This document shows, piece after piece, positions 11,482-22,887 of a DNA stretch of 64,000 nt; within the stretch, counting starts at the first letter, position 1; the number at the start of each line of letters is the position of its first letter. The DNA comes from Entrophospora sp. SA101 (taxonomy: Eukaryota > Glomeromycota > Glomeromycetes > Entrophosporales > Entrophosporaceae), in contig CAUDNR010001112.1 of NCBI GenBank assembly GCA_958430865.1, forward strand, positions 201,723 to 265,722, written 5' to 3'. The translations under genes and the position numbers were made by a program. Under the pieces are notes generated by a model, which worked only from the letters and a program-made list of their open reading frames with translations, was not told the DNA's origin and made no database searches.

Positions 11482-12330
11482 TCAAACGTATTTATCAATA
11501 TTATAATGGTTATAATCATTATTATAATCATCATTATAATTATAATCCTTTTTTTCTTCTGGAGCTAGAATCAAAATAATTACATTTACTAGATCACCTG
11601 CAGCTATTACGACTGCTGTTACTTGTCCATAGCTCCAGTCCCAAATTCCTGATATCGGATTTCTTTTGACTGACATTTCAATCGAGGTTATCCATAGCAC
11701 CAGTGATGGTAAAAATAATATCATATAACAGCATCGAGTTGCAGTTAATATTGCTGGGTCCATATCTTGAATACTCTGAGGAGGTGGTGAGGATAAAATA
11801 CAAGGAATTATTAACAATAAGAATGCTAGCACGATACAATTTACTGCTAGCGAGAGGTCTCGCATCCAACCAGTCGCGCTAAATGGAAATTTTATTATGA
11901 AAACGTTCACTTGGTCGCCGCAACTTTCCCCTGGAAGCTTCCACTTAGCAGTTGTCCATAACCATATGTTAAAGGATGCAATTACTGCATTAACTAATAT
12001 GTATACCACTACTATATACACTAACTTTTTAGATTTAGGCCCATACATGTCAAAAGAAAACGCAGCGGCTGTTGCGATAAGTAATAGAGATACAAGTTGC
12101 GATGCTTCTATTAGAAATATATAGTGTAAGCCATTTACTGTATATTGATATAAGACAGATATTACTAAGGATAAGGATGTTATCAATCCAAACAACATTG
12201 GGTCTGTAGCTTGATTCCTTTCCAGAAATACTTTTACAAATGCTAGTATACTTTGTGTATAAAATGCCGCCCTCATTCCTATTTCTATTATATCAGCATT
12301 ACCTTCTACCATGCATGTTGGGTTCGACAC
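11482..12330 (-). CDS. Seven-TM membrane protein, 5' truncated at the repeat border
   Basis: Frame open through SNPTCMVEGNADIIEIG to a stop at 11482. About seven hydrophobic segments follow (among them MLFGLITSLSLVISVLYQY, LVYIVVVYILVNAVIASF and QVTAVVIAAGDLVNVIILIL), then an Asn/Tyr/Asp-rich tail. It resembles fungal multi-pass proteins of unknown function that share an NPxCxVEGNxDI start region. No ATG exists upstream of the internal Met at 12312: the frame enters the duplicated block at 12330 and meets a stop at 12352-12354. Either translation starts at 12312 (276 residues) or, more likely, the first exon was lost or misassembled at the junction. Confidence 0.65.
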   Translation of the reverse strand: MSNPTCMVEGNADIIEIGMRAAFYTQSILAFVKVFLERNQATDPMLFGLITSLSLVISVLYQYTVNGLHYIFLIEASQLVSLLLIATAAAFSFDMYGPKSKKLVYIVVVYILVNAVIASFNIWLWTTAKWKLPGESCGDQVNVFIIKFPFSATGWMRDLSLAVNCIVLAFLLLIIPCILSSPPPQSIQDMDPAILTATRCCYMILFLPSLVLWITSIEMSVKRNPISGIWDWSYGQVTAVVIAAGDLVNVIILILAPEEKKDYNYNDDYNNDYNHYNIDKYV

Positions 12331-12979
12331 AGTAATGGTGATAGTAATGTATCAGTTAGCATTTGAAATGAAATAAATTTAAAATAAGAGGGAAAATAAA
12401 ATGAATATGGAAAAATATTTAGGTGGAAATTTAATAAGCTGAATGTATTGATGGACAACATACTCTTTATTATATTGACAATTTTGAAATATTTTTATTT
12501 TTGATTCAAAAAATTGTGGTGCGTGTTGTGAATCAAATAATAATAAACATTTAATTAAAAATTAACTCTAAATAGAACGGACAATGTATTTTGGTAATTC
12601 TTAGTAATGGTAATGAATGATAACAGATTTTGGTAATAGTTAATAGTAATATAAGATTTTAATAATAATATAAAATGTATTTTAATCTAAATTTTTTTAT
12701 AATGAAATTTAATAGAATTATTTTCATTTTTTTGTATTATTAGATGTTTTATTGCTATCTTTACTTTTATTATTTTTCTTTGATCCATTTATAGTAGCAA
12801 CAACGGCGGCATCATCATTGTTATCATCTTTATTATTATTACCATCAAAATTTTCCTCATTATCAAGATTAATGCTAAAACACACACATCAGGTAGTAAT
12901 TAAAATATTATTATTGCTAAATTTCTCTAGTATGCATCTTTAATGATTTAAATTTATCGTAATGGTAATAGCTACAAGT

Positions 12980-14332
12980 TTAAATGCTAAAAAAAATTAT
13001 TAAATAATTTCCTAAAGATACTAATTCTTCTAAAAAAGTTTCTAAAACAATATCTTCATTAAAATAATAAAAATAAAATTCAGCTAACATGACAAACACT
13101 TGTGTTGGCATTGACGCTTGTCCTAATGAAATAATATATAAACAAATACCAATCATAGTAAGGAGCCATATAATAAATCCAATAACACAACCAATAATCA
13201 CATAAACAAATAATGTAAAATATAACTTTAAAAAATAAACTAAACTCATTGATATAGCAATTATCATAATCGCTCCTATAAAATATGCGCCAAATACACA
13301 AAATGTCATTAAAATTATCTTTAACTCCATAAAAAAATGGCTTAAAAATTCATTGAATTCCAGAAATTGTTGAAATTTTGGACACGTCCAAGCTTCCCGA
13401 CACAAATGTATGAAAGTTATTACAAAAGATAAAACAATAGTAAGAATTATGGTGATATGATCATATTTAGGATATAGGATAATACCTTGAACAGTTAATG
13501 GAATAATTAATAATATTGGTTTTAGAAACTTGCCATAATTGCTGATCAAAATCATAACTATTTTAAAAATTTCAATATTGAAAGAATTGTAATCTTTTGA
13601 ATTATTATACAAGCGAATTGCATTTAACAAACTTATAAAAGCTGTGGAAATTATTATGTACTTTTCATATTCAATTTCCATCCTCGCGCTTGGTCTATAA
13701 TTCCAAAATCCTAGTTTGATACATAATAATATTGCTGGAACCCAAAAAAATATAGTCATTAATCCTTGTATGATTGCATTATCTGTTTTATCGCATCCGA
13801 CGATCATTCCAAGTGTACTGAGAATTATATTTAAAACATTTAAGAAAATTATAAAAACAAACTCTGAAACTTTTGTCTCTTTGTTGAAATAAAAATAAAT
13901 GCCAAAGAGAATATCCAATCCAAATAAGATTATATCAATAAAATATAAAATGTGGATTCCGTAAATATTAGCGGCAGAAGATGAATCAACATCTTCATGA
14001 AATAAAGGTGGTGAAGGGGAAATTGGAGCATGAGAAGAAGAAACAGTGAAAGAAGTGGTGGAAGATGAATTAGCATCTTCATAAAATAAAGGTGATGAAA
14101 GAGGTGAAGGGGAAATTAGAGCATGAGAAGAAGGAATAGCGAAAGAAGTTGTGGAAGAGGAAATAGTGGAAGAGGAAATAGTGGTGGAAGAGGAAATAGC
14201 GGAATAAGAGGAAATAGTTGAAGGAGAGAATGAAGGCGGTGGAGCTCTAACAATAGGAATCAAAAATAAAAATATCAAATGAATGAACGTGAACTTGTTA
14301 AAAAAGAACGTCAGTTTTTTTAAATTTTCCAT
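12980..14332 (-). CDS. Multi-pass membrane protein with Ser-rich ectodomain, copy 2
   Basis: Identical in sequence to the gene at 651-2003: signal-like N-terminus starting at the ATG at 14332, a Ser/Thr-rich region with two tandem units of about 33 residues, then eight to ten predicted membrane segments. It is on the same strand as the truncated membrane gene at 11482-12330 and lies upstream of it. No silent differences were seen from copy 1, so the two copies have not diverged, or one is an assembly duplicate. Confidence 0.75.
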   Translation of the reverse strand: MENLKKLTFFFNKFTFIHLIFLFLIPIVRAPPPSFSPSTISSYSAISSSTTISSSTISSSTTSFAIPSSHALISPSPLSSPLFYEDANSSSTTSFTVSSSHAPISPSPPLFHEDVDSSSAANIYGIHILYFIDIILFGLDILFGIYFYFNKETKVSEFVFIIFLNVLNIILSTLGMIVGCDKTDNAIIQGLMTIFFWVPAILLCIKLGFWNYRPSARMEIEYEKYIIISTAFISLLNAIRLYNNSKDYNSFNIEIFKIVMILISNYGKFLKPILLIIPLTVQGIILYPKYDHITIILTIVLSFVITFIHLCREAWTCPKFQQFLEFNEFLSHFFMELKIILMTFCVFGAYFIGAIMIIAISMSLVYFLKLYFTLFVYVIIGCVIGFIIWLLTMIGICLYIISLGQASMPTQVFVMLAEFYFYYFNEDIVLETFLEELVSLGNYLIIFFSI

Positions 14333-14440
14333 TTTGGAAAAAAAAAATAATACTAATACATTAAGAATTGAATCTTTTTTATGTTTACTAAAAAGGAATT
14401 CTTTTTTTTTTTTTTTTTTTTTGGTATGACCCAATATCAA

Positions 14441-17211
14441 AATAAATTAAATAATGCTAATTATAGTATAACAAATGACATTTTTCTTTTCTCTATTACT
14501 ATATTTGCGAATTCAGCGTAACCGAGGACATTTTTTCTTTTGAATTATATAAAGGCGGTTTGACCCTCTCCATTTTCCATTGAGGTGGTCGCATTTTTTT
14601 TTAAAAAAGTACTTTCGAAATATGAGCCAAAATATTTGTTACACGATTCAATGTCAGTTTTTTTACGGTTATAATAATTAGCAAATATTTACATCGAACT
14701 TTTTTTGTTGATTGTTAATTCTTGCATTACTATAAAATTTACAAACACCAACTTTACGGCCAAGGAAAATCAAAATCAAGAATAAATCAAACAAACATGT
14801 TTGCTTATGATAAAAGAAATTGAATTTTATGGAAGGATTCCAAGCAATTATTTGATAAAAAGACTGATTGAATCCAGACTTTTCATTTAGTAAATTGCCA
14901 TTGAAATTCGTGGGTTGTGTGGGGAAGGAAAATTAGTTGCTGCTTCGGCCATCAACAACTTCTACCAACCTTAGAAAAAAAACAATAAAAGTGAATCAAT
15001 AAAGAAAAGAACAAAAAGGTGAAGATTAAGATGAAGTAATAATAATGACATAATTGATAATAGTTATTAAAAGAGTGTCCAAAGAATATGTAATATTTAC
15101 AAATGGCTTTGGTCTGAGCACTTTCCTCTGATTCATCTATATACATTAAATAAATTCCAAATCATGTGCCTGAAGTTGTAGACATAATTTATAAAAAATG
15201 GCAACAATCAAGAATTAATTAAAGAGCAATTAAAAATAGCATAAGAATTAAAAGATGCAAATGAAGAGTCGAAGGCATTTAAAGAGGAGAGAAACGGAAC
15301 GAATTAAAAAGAAGAAGAATATAGAGACAAAAAAGAGAAGAGAAAGCTAACTTGTTCCTTTTTTTTACATTCCTTTTATGCATCTCCTTTATTCATCACC
15401 TCCATTCCATACTTATGTCCCTGACTGAACATTTCTTTTAATCAGGTATGTGTTTATCGTTCTATTTTCATTTATTGTTTTTATAGATGCTGGTCGCAAT
15501 TCTTGGTGATGGTTGCAACCATCTTTGCGACCACTTTGGTTTCCTTTTTTGGATTGCGACATGGAACACTAATTGTTTTATCTAAAGTAAATTGGTCAAT
15601 TCAAAGTTAATCTAACAACTGTTCTTGTTTATTTGCGCAGGTTCTAAATTATCGACTTCTATATCCGGCCAACAAAGCATGAAAGAGATATAAAATTGTG
15701 AAAACTGAAGGTCAGTGAATTATGCAGAAAATTTAGTTGTCCATTTGAGGCACCTGATTCCTATGATAAACTTGCGGAAGCTATAGATCTGTTGTATGTG
15801 TGCTCTTAGTGGGAACTTTCAATCGGGAAATCATCAACCTCAAGTTACTTGCATGATAATAAGGAAAATCACTTCTATATACACTCCTCAGCGATAAATA
15901 ACACTGGTACAAATGGATTCCTACATATGTTGTGCATACAACTTTCTTTGAGATCGTGTGAAGTATATCAGATTTAGATTTTGAAATTCAACAAAAATAC
16001 AAAACGCAGATAGTGTGTTAATGAGCTGGCTACCTTTTTTAAGGAAAAAATTTGGGAGCAACTTCAAAAAATTATCACTATTTATTTTATACGTTGAGCT
16101 AACATTATTTTTACATATTAACAATTTCCAAATATACCAGTCCAAAATCCAACAGCTTTCAATGGACCAGATAATTTCCGACCCTGATAGACAAAGATTA
16201 AATAATAAAAAATCAGGCCTAAATTCTCAGTTCGCTATCATTATAGAGCAAAGTTCACTATAGAAAGGGAAAGTGAACTGCGCTCATAATTTTTTTAAGG
16301 AATATTTTGTTATTCTAACTCTTTACTAATCTAATATTTAATACAACTATATAGAAGTTCATTTGTTAAATCACCTCTCGTAAAAGATGATATTTAAATC
16401 ATCTTAGGATGAATGGAATTAATTCTCCTCGAAAGATCCTTCCACCAAACCAAACTAAATGGATGGAATATTTGGTTTGAAATGGTGTTTTATGCTAAAG
16501 AACATATTCAGTATTAGCATGATTTTTCAAACATGAATATGAAGAAGATTCACAAATGAGACTATAACGTTTATTCATACAAATTTGCAAATTTCAAATG
16601 AAATTGGGATCATTACAATTTATGTCAATTTTATTTAAAGAGTTTTTCGGGATTTAGAATTTTTTCAAGAACAAAAATGGACCAGTTCTCTCCTTTGTTT
16701 ACTAATCACAGCATGTTTAACATCCGAACTTTAAAAGGTCAGTCTGAAACTGAATTGAAAATTCGGTTTGGTTTTTCGGGATTAATATTAGTATTAGTAT
16801 TAGTATCAAAATTTTTAGTCATCTGATTATGCAACGACATACATAATAATAACTGCACAAAAAAATCCAAATGTCATTTGCAAAGTTTTGCATTTTCTTC
16901 AAAATTCACATTATAAATAAATATGATTTTAAAGCCAAGTCTTCATGAATATCTATTGCAAGCATACTGTACTTTTAAATGTTATAATAATTTCAACAAA
17001 CAATCATTTAACATTAAGATGGATTCTACTGACCAAAAATAATTTTATTTATGTGGTTTTTTTTATATTCTTTGGTGATGTAACCTTGTCATATAATATA
17101 TAAAAGTAATAGTATTAGTATTATTATTATTATTAAAACTCCACCGCCACATCTACTACCAAAAATTCATTGGCCATTGTAACACGATTTAATATTAATA
17201 TTATTTATTAT
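14441..17211. other. Gene-poor stretch, copy 2
   Basis: Same content as 2112-4882: no gene, GGTCGCAA/TTGCGACC half-palindromes at about 15490-15570, and fragments of TTCACTATAG-type repeats at about 16230-16275. Confidence 0.5.
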
Positions 17212-17664
17212 ATACAAGAAAATCATTATAATTTAACATCAAAGGATAGAATTATAACCTTTAGAAGTTTATGTAATGCATTATATAATTCATTATGATT
17301 TACATAGTGGTAATATATTAATGCAAGGAGATGTTTGTTTTATCACAGAGTTTGGATTATGTGGACCAGTTGATGAAAAATCATCAAATAAAATTTATGA
17401 AATTGTACCTTATCTTGCACCAGAACTATTTAAAGAAAAAAAAATACACCAAAGAATTAGATGTTTATAGCGTTGGGATGTTAATGTGGGAAATATTTGC
17501 AGGACATCCGCCATTTGATGATAGAGCACATGATGTTCATTTGCAATTAAAAATATGTGAAGGTTTACAATCACCAATAATTACCAGGAATGCCTGATGA
17601 TTGTGCACAAATGATGCGAAGGTGTTGAGATGTGGATCCATCAAAATGGCCAACTATTGGAGAG

Positions 17665-19187
17665 CAGGGCTGGAAATAGGGTCTGAAAAAAACGGAAGTT
17701 CCTCCTGAATGCTAAAAATTTTCCAGAAGAAAATTTTAAAAAAAAGGAAAATTTTTTGGGTGCTAAAATTTCTTTACTTTATTCTTCTGTTTTTACTTTG
17801 AAAAATTTTACTAAGAGCATCACTAAAATCATAACCAAATAAATCAGTACCTTTTAAACCAACCATTATTAATATGTGCAATATGTCATTTTCCATTACA
17901 TTACATTTTATAATATTCTGTTTGCTAAAACCTTTTTCACAATCTACACTAGAAAATTGAATTGAGTGCACTATTTCTATAAGTTTTAAGGTATAAATAA
18001 GACTTGGAAGTTTGGAAATTGGAATATTATTTTTTTTTTGGCATCCAGTAAATATTAATTATATGTTTGTTACCATTATTAATGGCCTTTTTGGAAGAAT
18101 CATGCATGGTTATTCTTGCCTTTTCTAGAAGCAAAACATCTTTATGTTGGTTTGAAAGTGCACAAGTTGCTAGAACAGTAGATTTTGAAACATTCTTTGA
18201 TCCTAAATATTAACATTATAACATTAGTAAATTAATTAATTATATCTATTTGTTACCTTTTCCTCAAATTGATTTTTTTCTCCATGTGCTTTACAAATTG
18301 TGCAAAACATTCTCTTTGTTGCTGCATCATATTTTAACCATTTATATATGTTTAACCATTCATGCTGAAAACTTCCTCCTGATTTTTTAAAATGCACTTT
18401 TTTATTTGACATTTTAACATGGTTTACACTTAATTCACTGTCTTTTCTTTTTTTATTTGATTTTTTGAAGTATCATCATCATCTGAACCTTGAATTATCA
18501 AATCATCTAAATCTTCTATATCTGATTCAACAATATTTGTTTCATCTGTAAATGTTTTATCCCAAATTTCAGTATATAGTCAAGTTATCTAATTTTTCTT
18601 GTTCTATACTAATTATTTATTTATAATTTATTTTTTGAATAAGGGAAAATAAAAGATGTAAATATATATTTTGAAATAGATATTAATTGATTCAATACTT
18701 TTCTTCTGAAAATTCAAAAGATAAAAATTGTGATTCTGGCTGTTCTATTTTAAAATATTGAAGTAATAGCATATATAATATATATGAGATGTCCACCAGC
18801 AATATGGGGGTCTGAGAACTCCTGGCCAAAATTGAGTTTTTTGCATAATGTATATCTATATCATAAGGATTATAGTTGGTGAAAAATTTAGAACATGTTT
18901 ACCTAGTACAATAATGAGATACAAGACTTGAAATATTTACTTTACATATCAAAACTATTTGTGTAACCAATTTTGTTTTGATTATAACACAGAACAATTT
19001 AATAGTCTCAGACCCCCTTTTTGCTGGTGGACATCCCATATATTAAATTTTGGTAATTTTTTTTATGCATATGGAAAACCTGTACAAAAAAAATAAAAGG
19101 AAAAATATCCGGCAACTCTTTTTTTTTCCGGAAGTTAAAAATTTTAAAAGGAAAATCTGGATTTTTAAAGTACTATTTCCAGCCCTA
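17665..19187 (-). mobile_element. hAT-like transposon deletion derivative, copy 2
   Basis: Identical copy of the element at 5336-6858, with the same ends, target duplication, zinc-finger-like start and hAT dimerisation tail, at the same site in the duplicated kinase pseudogene. It was copied with the 7 kb block and is not an independent insertion. Confidence 0.85.
18782..19042. mobile_element. MITE nested in the hAT derivative, copy 2
   Basis: Copy of the nested MITE at 6453-6713, carried along in the duplicated block. Same inverted arms and the same TA-rich flanks. Confidence 0.75.
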
Positions 19188-19385
19188 TTGGGGAGCTTTG
19201 GGATTTTGCTTGTGATAAATTTAAAACTGAAGGTCTTAATGTAAGTAGTAGTAATATTGGTGGTTGTGGTAATAATAGTAATTCACAACAAATTCATAAA
19301 TCACATCCATTAGCATATCATACAAGTAGAATATTAAATGATGAATTTGCTAAATTGAATTTAAGTAATGATAGCTTAAATTATG

Positions 19386-19432
19386 AAATATAATAATAAT
19401 AATAATAATAATAATTATAATTATAATAATAA
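19386..19432. repeat. AAT microsatellite
   Basis: A run of AAT trinucleotides with ATT interruptions directly after the kinase stop in copy 2 and absent after copy 1. Confidence 0.85.
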
Positions 19433-19639
19433 GTATTTGATTAGGTTAAAGTTGAATTAATTATTTTTCACCGTCTATTAATTTTTTTTTTTTTATTATT
19501 TCTATGAAAATAAATTTGAATTACACGTTTTATAATTTCATAATTAATATTAAGAATTTTTGGCAGTGCCAACCTTTTTGAGAGGAGAAATAAATAATCA
19601 TCATTGATTATTACTGTCTCATTTAATGTTGTTTAACTT

Positions 19640-19770
19640 AGTATTAAGTAAAAATCTTGACGCAAGTAAAACCTTTGACATAAGTCAAACCTCTTGATTT
19701 ATTATTTCATTTCATTCATTGATTGATTGAGTGAATAAGTAAAAAATCACGACCAAGTAGATTATTTAAT
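19640..19770 (-). repeat. Dispersed repeat R1, copy a
   Basis: In reverse orientation this matches 38101-38237 and more loosely 33020-33130. Shared words are CTTGGTC, RTGATTYTTYACTTA, GTCAAGAGRTTTGACTTA and AAGATTTTTACTTA. It is non-coding. The ends of the repeat are not defined. Confidence 0.65.
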
Positions 19771-19867
19771 TTGATATTATTGTTAACATTGTTCCCAAAA
19801 CAAATATACTGTATTAGTTCAATGAATGATTAATCATTATTTGGCTAATTTGGCTACTAAGCAATAA

Positions 19868-21301
19868 ATGAAATATCATTCATATCTTCCACTACTATCA
19901 AAATTGAAAAAAAAGATTACCTCCATATTAATAATAATAATAATAATAAATAATGAAATACTCGGAAAACATTTAGTATTTAATATTTGTGCTCAAGTCA
20001 AAGGAATGACTCTTAAAAAGACTAGCTCTTGGTTCACGGATTACAATTGACTTAGTTGACCTAGAGATTTAAATAGTCTTCCCCTTTTACCAGATGGAGC
20101 ATGGAATAATTTTAAAATGCAATTTCTTCTATAAATGTGAATTTAACTTTATCATCTTTTTCTTCTTTTAAAGTCGAAGAGGTTATTCCTTCATCTTCAA
20201 CCTCCTCTTCCAAAAAACCTCCAGCGGGAAAAACTCTTAAAACCCTAGCTCGGAGGGGAAAAAAAAAATATTAAAATGGATTGGTACTACAACCAATGCT
20301 TAGCTGCAGTTAATCATGATATAAAAAAAATATTTACGTGAAAATTACTAATAAGTCTGAAAAATTTAAAGCCATTAGTCTTAAGTGGGTCCTTATGACA
20401 TTAGGAATGCATCAACGATGGAGCTTTTAAAAAATTATAAGACAAATATTGCTTTAAAAAGGAAAAATTTTAAATTGAAATTCAGATCTAAAATAGATAA
20501 ATTGCAATCAATTACCATTATATCAAGAGAACGGGGAATAAATAGTGGTCATTATTCATTTCTCAATGGTATTAAAACAAGCGAAAAAATACCCGAAATA
20601 AATTATATGACCTTCGTTTCACCATGAATCATCTTGATGAATTCTACTTGTGTATCCACAAACTACTTAAAATTAAGGCTGATAACCAAGGTCCTAATTT
20701 TTCGGTGGTCGAAGAGAATAGAGGCACTGGCATCATTTCTCTTGATCCAGGAGTGAGAGAACCTTCATGACTGGCTATAACCCAAGTGGTGAGGTTATGG
20801 AAAAGGAGACATTAATATAACGCATCGCTTGTGCTTGCATTATGATAGAATCCAAGGTGAAGGGGATTCTATTGATGGCAAAGCAAATAAGCATAGGAGG
20901 TATAGGCTCCGTCGGTGCATACTTCGGATTAATAAGAAAATTCATAATCTTGCGGATGAATGTCATCGAATATTGGCCATGTAGCTTTACTCCCAGAGTT
21001 TAAAACATAAAATATGGTTAAAAAAAGCGATTCGAGAAAAATCCACTCTGAAACTGCAAGACAAAATGTTGACCTGGTCACATTACCGTTTTCGCCAATA
21101 TTTGCTCCATAAATCCCGCGAGTACCCTTGGTTTAAGGTCGTCATCTGCACCGAATAATACACTAGCAAAGCATGCGGATGTTGTGGAGTCATCAATTCA
21201 AATTCAAAAATTTTTGATTGTACATCTTGTAAATCCACCATTGGTAGAGGTATAACCGGAGCTCGTAATATCCTTTTGAAGTATATTTCAGAAAAACAAT
21301 A
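19868..21301 (+). pseudogene. TnpB/Fanzor-type RNA-guided nuclease pseudogene
   Basis: Decayed but readable across three frames. The N-terminal part is Lys/Ser-rich with YNQCLAAVN (about 20290-20330). The central part reads ELLKNYKTNIALKRKNFKLK then FRSKIDK and LQSI (20410-20520), followed by FYLCIHKLLKIKADNQGP. RuvC-I is GIISLDPGVR (Asp at 20744) and RuvC-II is LLPEFKT (Glu at 20996-20998). A helical linker, a zinc ribbon (CGCC at 21174-21185, CTSC at 21219-21230) and RuvC-III GRGITGARNI complete it. The last catalytic Asp is Gly (codon GGT at 21249-21251, one base from GAT). Other breaks are frameshifts after 20757, TAG at 20982-20984 and TAA at 21156-21158. Order and motifs fit TnpB of IS605/IS607-type elements and eukaryotic Fanzors. 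Inactive as read. Confidence 0.85.
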
Positions 21302-21791
21302 AGAGTCATTCGCGACGTGAAAACTCACACCCAACGAGACACCTTATTGTAGGCTGTCTATGTAGGACTTGTACTTGGTATAGGTTCAGTATTAAATTTT
21401 TTTAAAAGGAATTAGTTGACGTGTGATATAAAAATTCCACTTCTATCACATATCACGAATTAAACAATTTTTGATTTTACAAAGAGAATTACTACATAAA
21501 AATTAAAGTGTGCATATTGCTCATACCCATATTTGTATAATTTCTGTAATGTTGGCGTAACACTGTTTGTTATAATAGGAAAATTGATTGAACAACCGTT
21601 TTTATTATTATGTTCTTCATAACTGATAATTAAAGAAAAAAATATCCAAGGTAATTAATTATCATGATATATAAGTATGACACAATATGATATAATACAT
21701 ATATGCCTATGCGTATATACTAATTATTCTGCAAATAAAAAATTTTGTTTCTTTTGAATAGAAATAATTAATTGATAAACAATAAATAATA
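21302..21791. other. DNA between nuclease relic and BTB gene
   Basis: No gene seen. In active TnpB/Fanzor elements the guide RNA and the element's right end lie just after the nuclease stop, so roughly 21302-21420 is where to look; I see no clear inverted end. The last 100 bases should hold the BTB promoter. Confidence 0.35.
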
Positions 21792-22700
21792 ATGACAATG
21801 ATCCTAAAGAAAAATGAACAACACTTTTACCAAGATGGTGATTGTGAATTAAAAGTGGAAAACATTTTATTCAGAGTTCACAAGAATATATTGGTGCTGT
21901 CGTCAGCATTTTTCAGCGGAATGTTTTCAACAGCCCAACCATCAAAAGATGAATTAATCACTGTTGGTGGGGGGAGCTCTGGTAACAGCCTATCAACAAT
22001 AGTAAGAATAGATTTAAGGGATGATGCATCAGATGATATTGAAAAATTATTATCATTTCTTTACCCAAATACATTTTTTGAAATATCATGGGCGGATGTG
22101 GCAAATTTGTTACGCCTAGCAGATAAGTATATTGTTGACACATTGAATTCGGGCTGTGTGTCTTTTTTGAAAAGATCTTATGAGGATGAACCATTAAAGG
22201 CATTAAAATTAGCAGAAATATATATGATAGATTCAGTTTATAAAGAATCGTCAAAACTGGTCATAGATAAATTTGAACAATTCTTTTATGATGGACCTGT
22301 GCTCAACAATAATCTACAAGGATTATCCAGGAGAACTCAACTAAAGCTCCAGGTTCAAAGACAACAATATATTGAAGGATTAAATAAATTGTTTTGTGAT
22401 ACAGTTGATAGAAGATTTCCACCGTTGGCAACTGAACATCTACGAACCAAATTTGAAGAGTGTGTTAAAGACATTTGCACATTTCCATTCCAATCACCCT
22501 CTTACAGCTGGTCTTTGTTACATCAAGTTGATTGTTCAAGACATTTTGAGTGTAGAGAAGAATTGAAAAGATTGAAACCATTTATAAGTGCAAAGATTTC
22601 TAATTATTTTGGTTGTGAGTATGAAACCTTGGCTTGGAATAAATCTGTATCCAAAGAATCAGAACTTCATTATCCTTTTATTGAATTACGTGATGATTGA
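21792..22700 (+). CDS. BTB/POZ domain protein
   Basis: Intact single-exon gene, 302 residues. A BTB/POZ fold is seen at residues about 12-115: DGDCELKVENILFRVHKN, LSSAFFSGMF, then IDLRDDASDDIEKLLSFLYP and LLRLADKYIVDTLNSGC. This is the layout of fungal BTB proteins, in which the domain mediates homodimerisation or binding to Cullin-3. The C-terminal half is helical and has no Kelch, MATH or TLDc repeat that I can see. The first two Met codons (21792, 21801) are both possible starts. The specific partner and pathway are unknown. Confidence 0.85.
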   Translation: MTMILKKNEQHFYQDGDCELKVENILFRVHKNILVLSSAFFSGMFSTAQPSKDELITVGGGSSGNSLSTIVRIDLRDDASDDIEKLLSFLYPNTFFEISWADVANLLRLADKYIVDTLNSGCVSFLKRSYEDEPLKALKLAEIYMIDSVYKESSKLVIDKFEQFFYDGPVLNNNLQGLSRRTQLKLQVQRQQYIEGLNKLFCDTVDRRFPPLATEHLRTKFEECVKDICTFPFQSPSYSWSLLHQVDCSRHFECREELKRLKPFISAKISNYFGCEYETLAWNKSVSKESELHYPFIELRDD

Positions 22701-22887
22701 TATTGACCCATCAATTATTTTAATTAAATAACGATTACTATGTGATATATTTTATACTTATTTTGTATCTATTTATACATATACATATATATATTTATTA
22801 TTATACATACATAAACATTATATTTATTTATAGAGGACCAATTTGTGATATATTATAAATTAAAAGATTTCAAAATTAATTACACGT

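Larger units (their letters stand above)
12330..19357. repeat. Long direct repeat, copy 2
   Basis: Second copy of the 7 kb block. Its left border falls at 12330, inside an open reading frame of a membrane protein gene (11482-12330) that loses its start there. Its right border, just after the kinase stop at 19393, runs into an AAT microsatellite and then into DNA that resembles the flank of the related kinase near 38.3 kb. The right flank of copy 2 is therefore probably the ancestral one. Confidence 0.97.
17212..19393 (+). pseudogene. Protein kinase pseudogene split by a transposon, copy 2
   Basis: Same broken gene as at 4883-7067: the same missing N-lobe, EFG motif, frame shift at the A run and hAT-like insertion. 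In the last 40 bases it differs from copy 1 by one substitution (Asp to Asn codon at 19358) and the loss of one TTA leucine codon. Its downstream DNA (about 19430-19600) shares words such as AGGTTAAAGTT and ATTAATATTAAGAATTTTT with the flank of the 38.4 kb kinase, so the two loci derive from one ancestral kinase locus. Confidence 0.85.

Noticed and set aside
21958..22254. Minus-strand frame of 98 residues
   Set aside because: Antisense shadow of the BTB gene.
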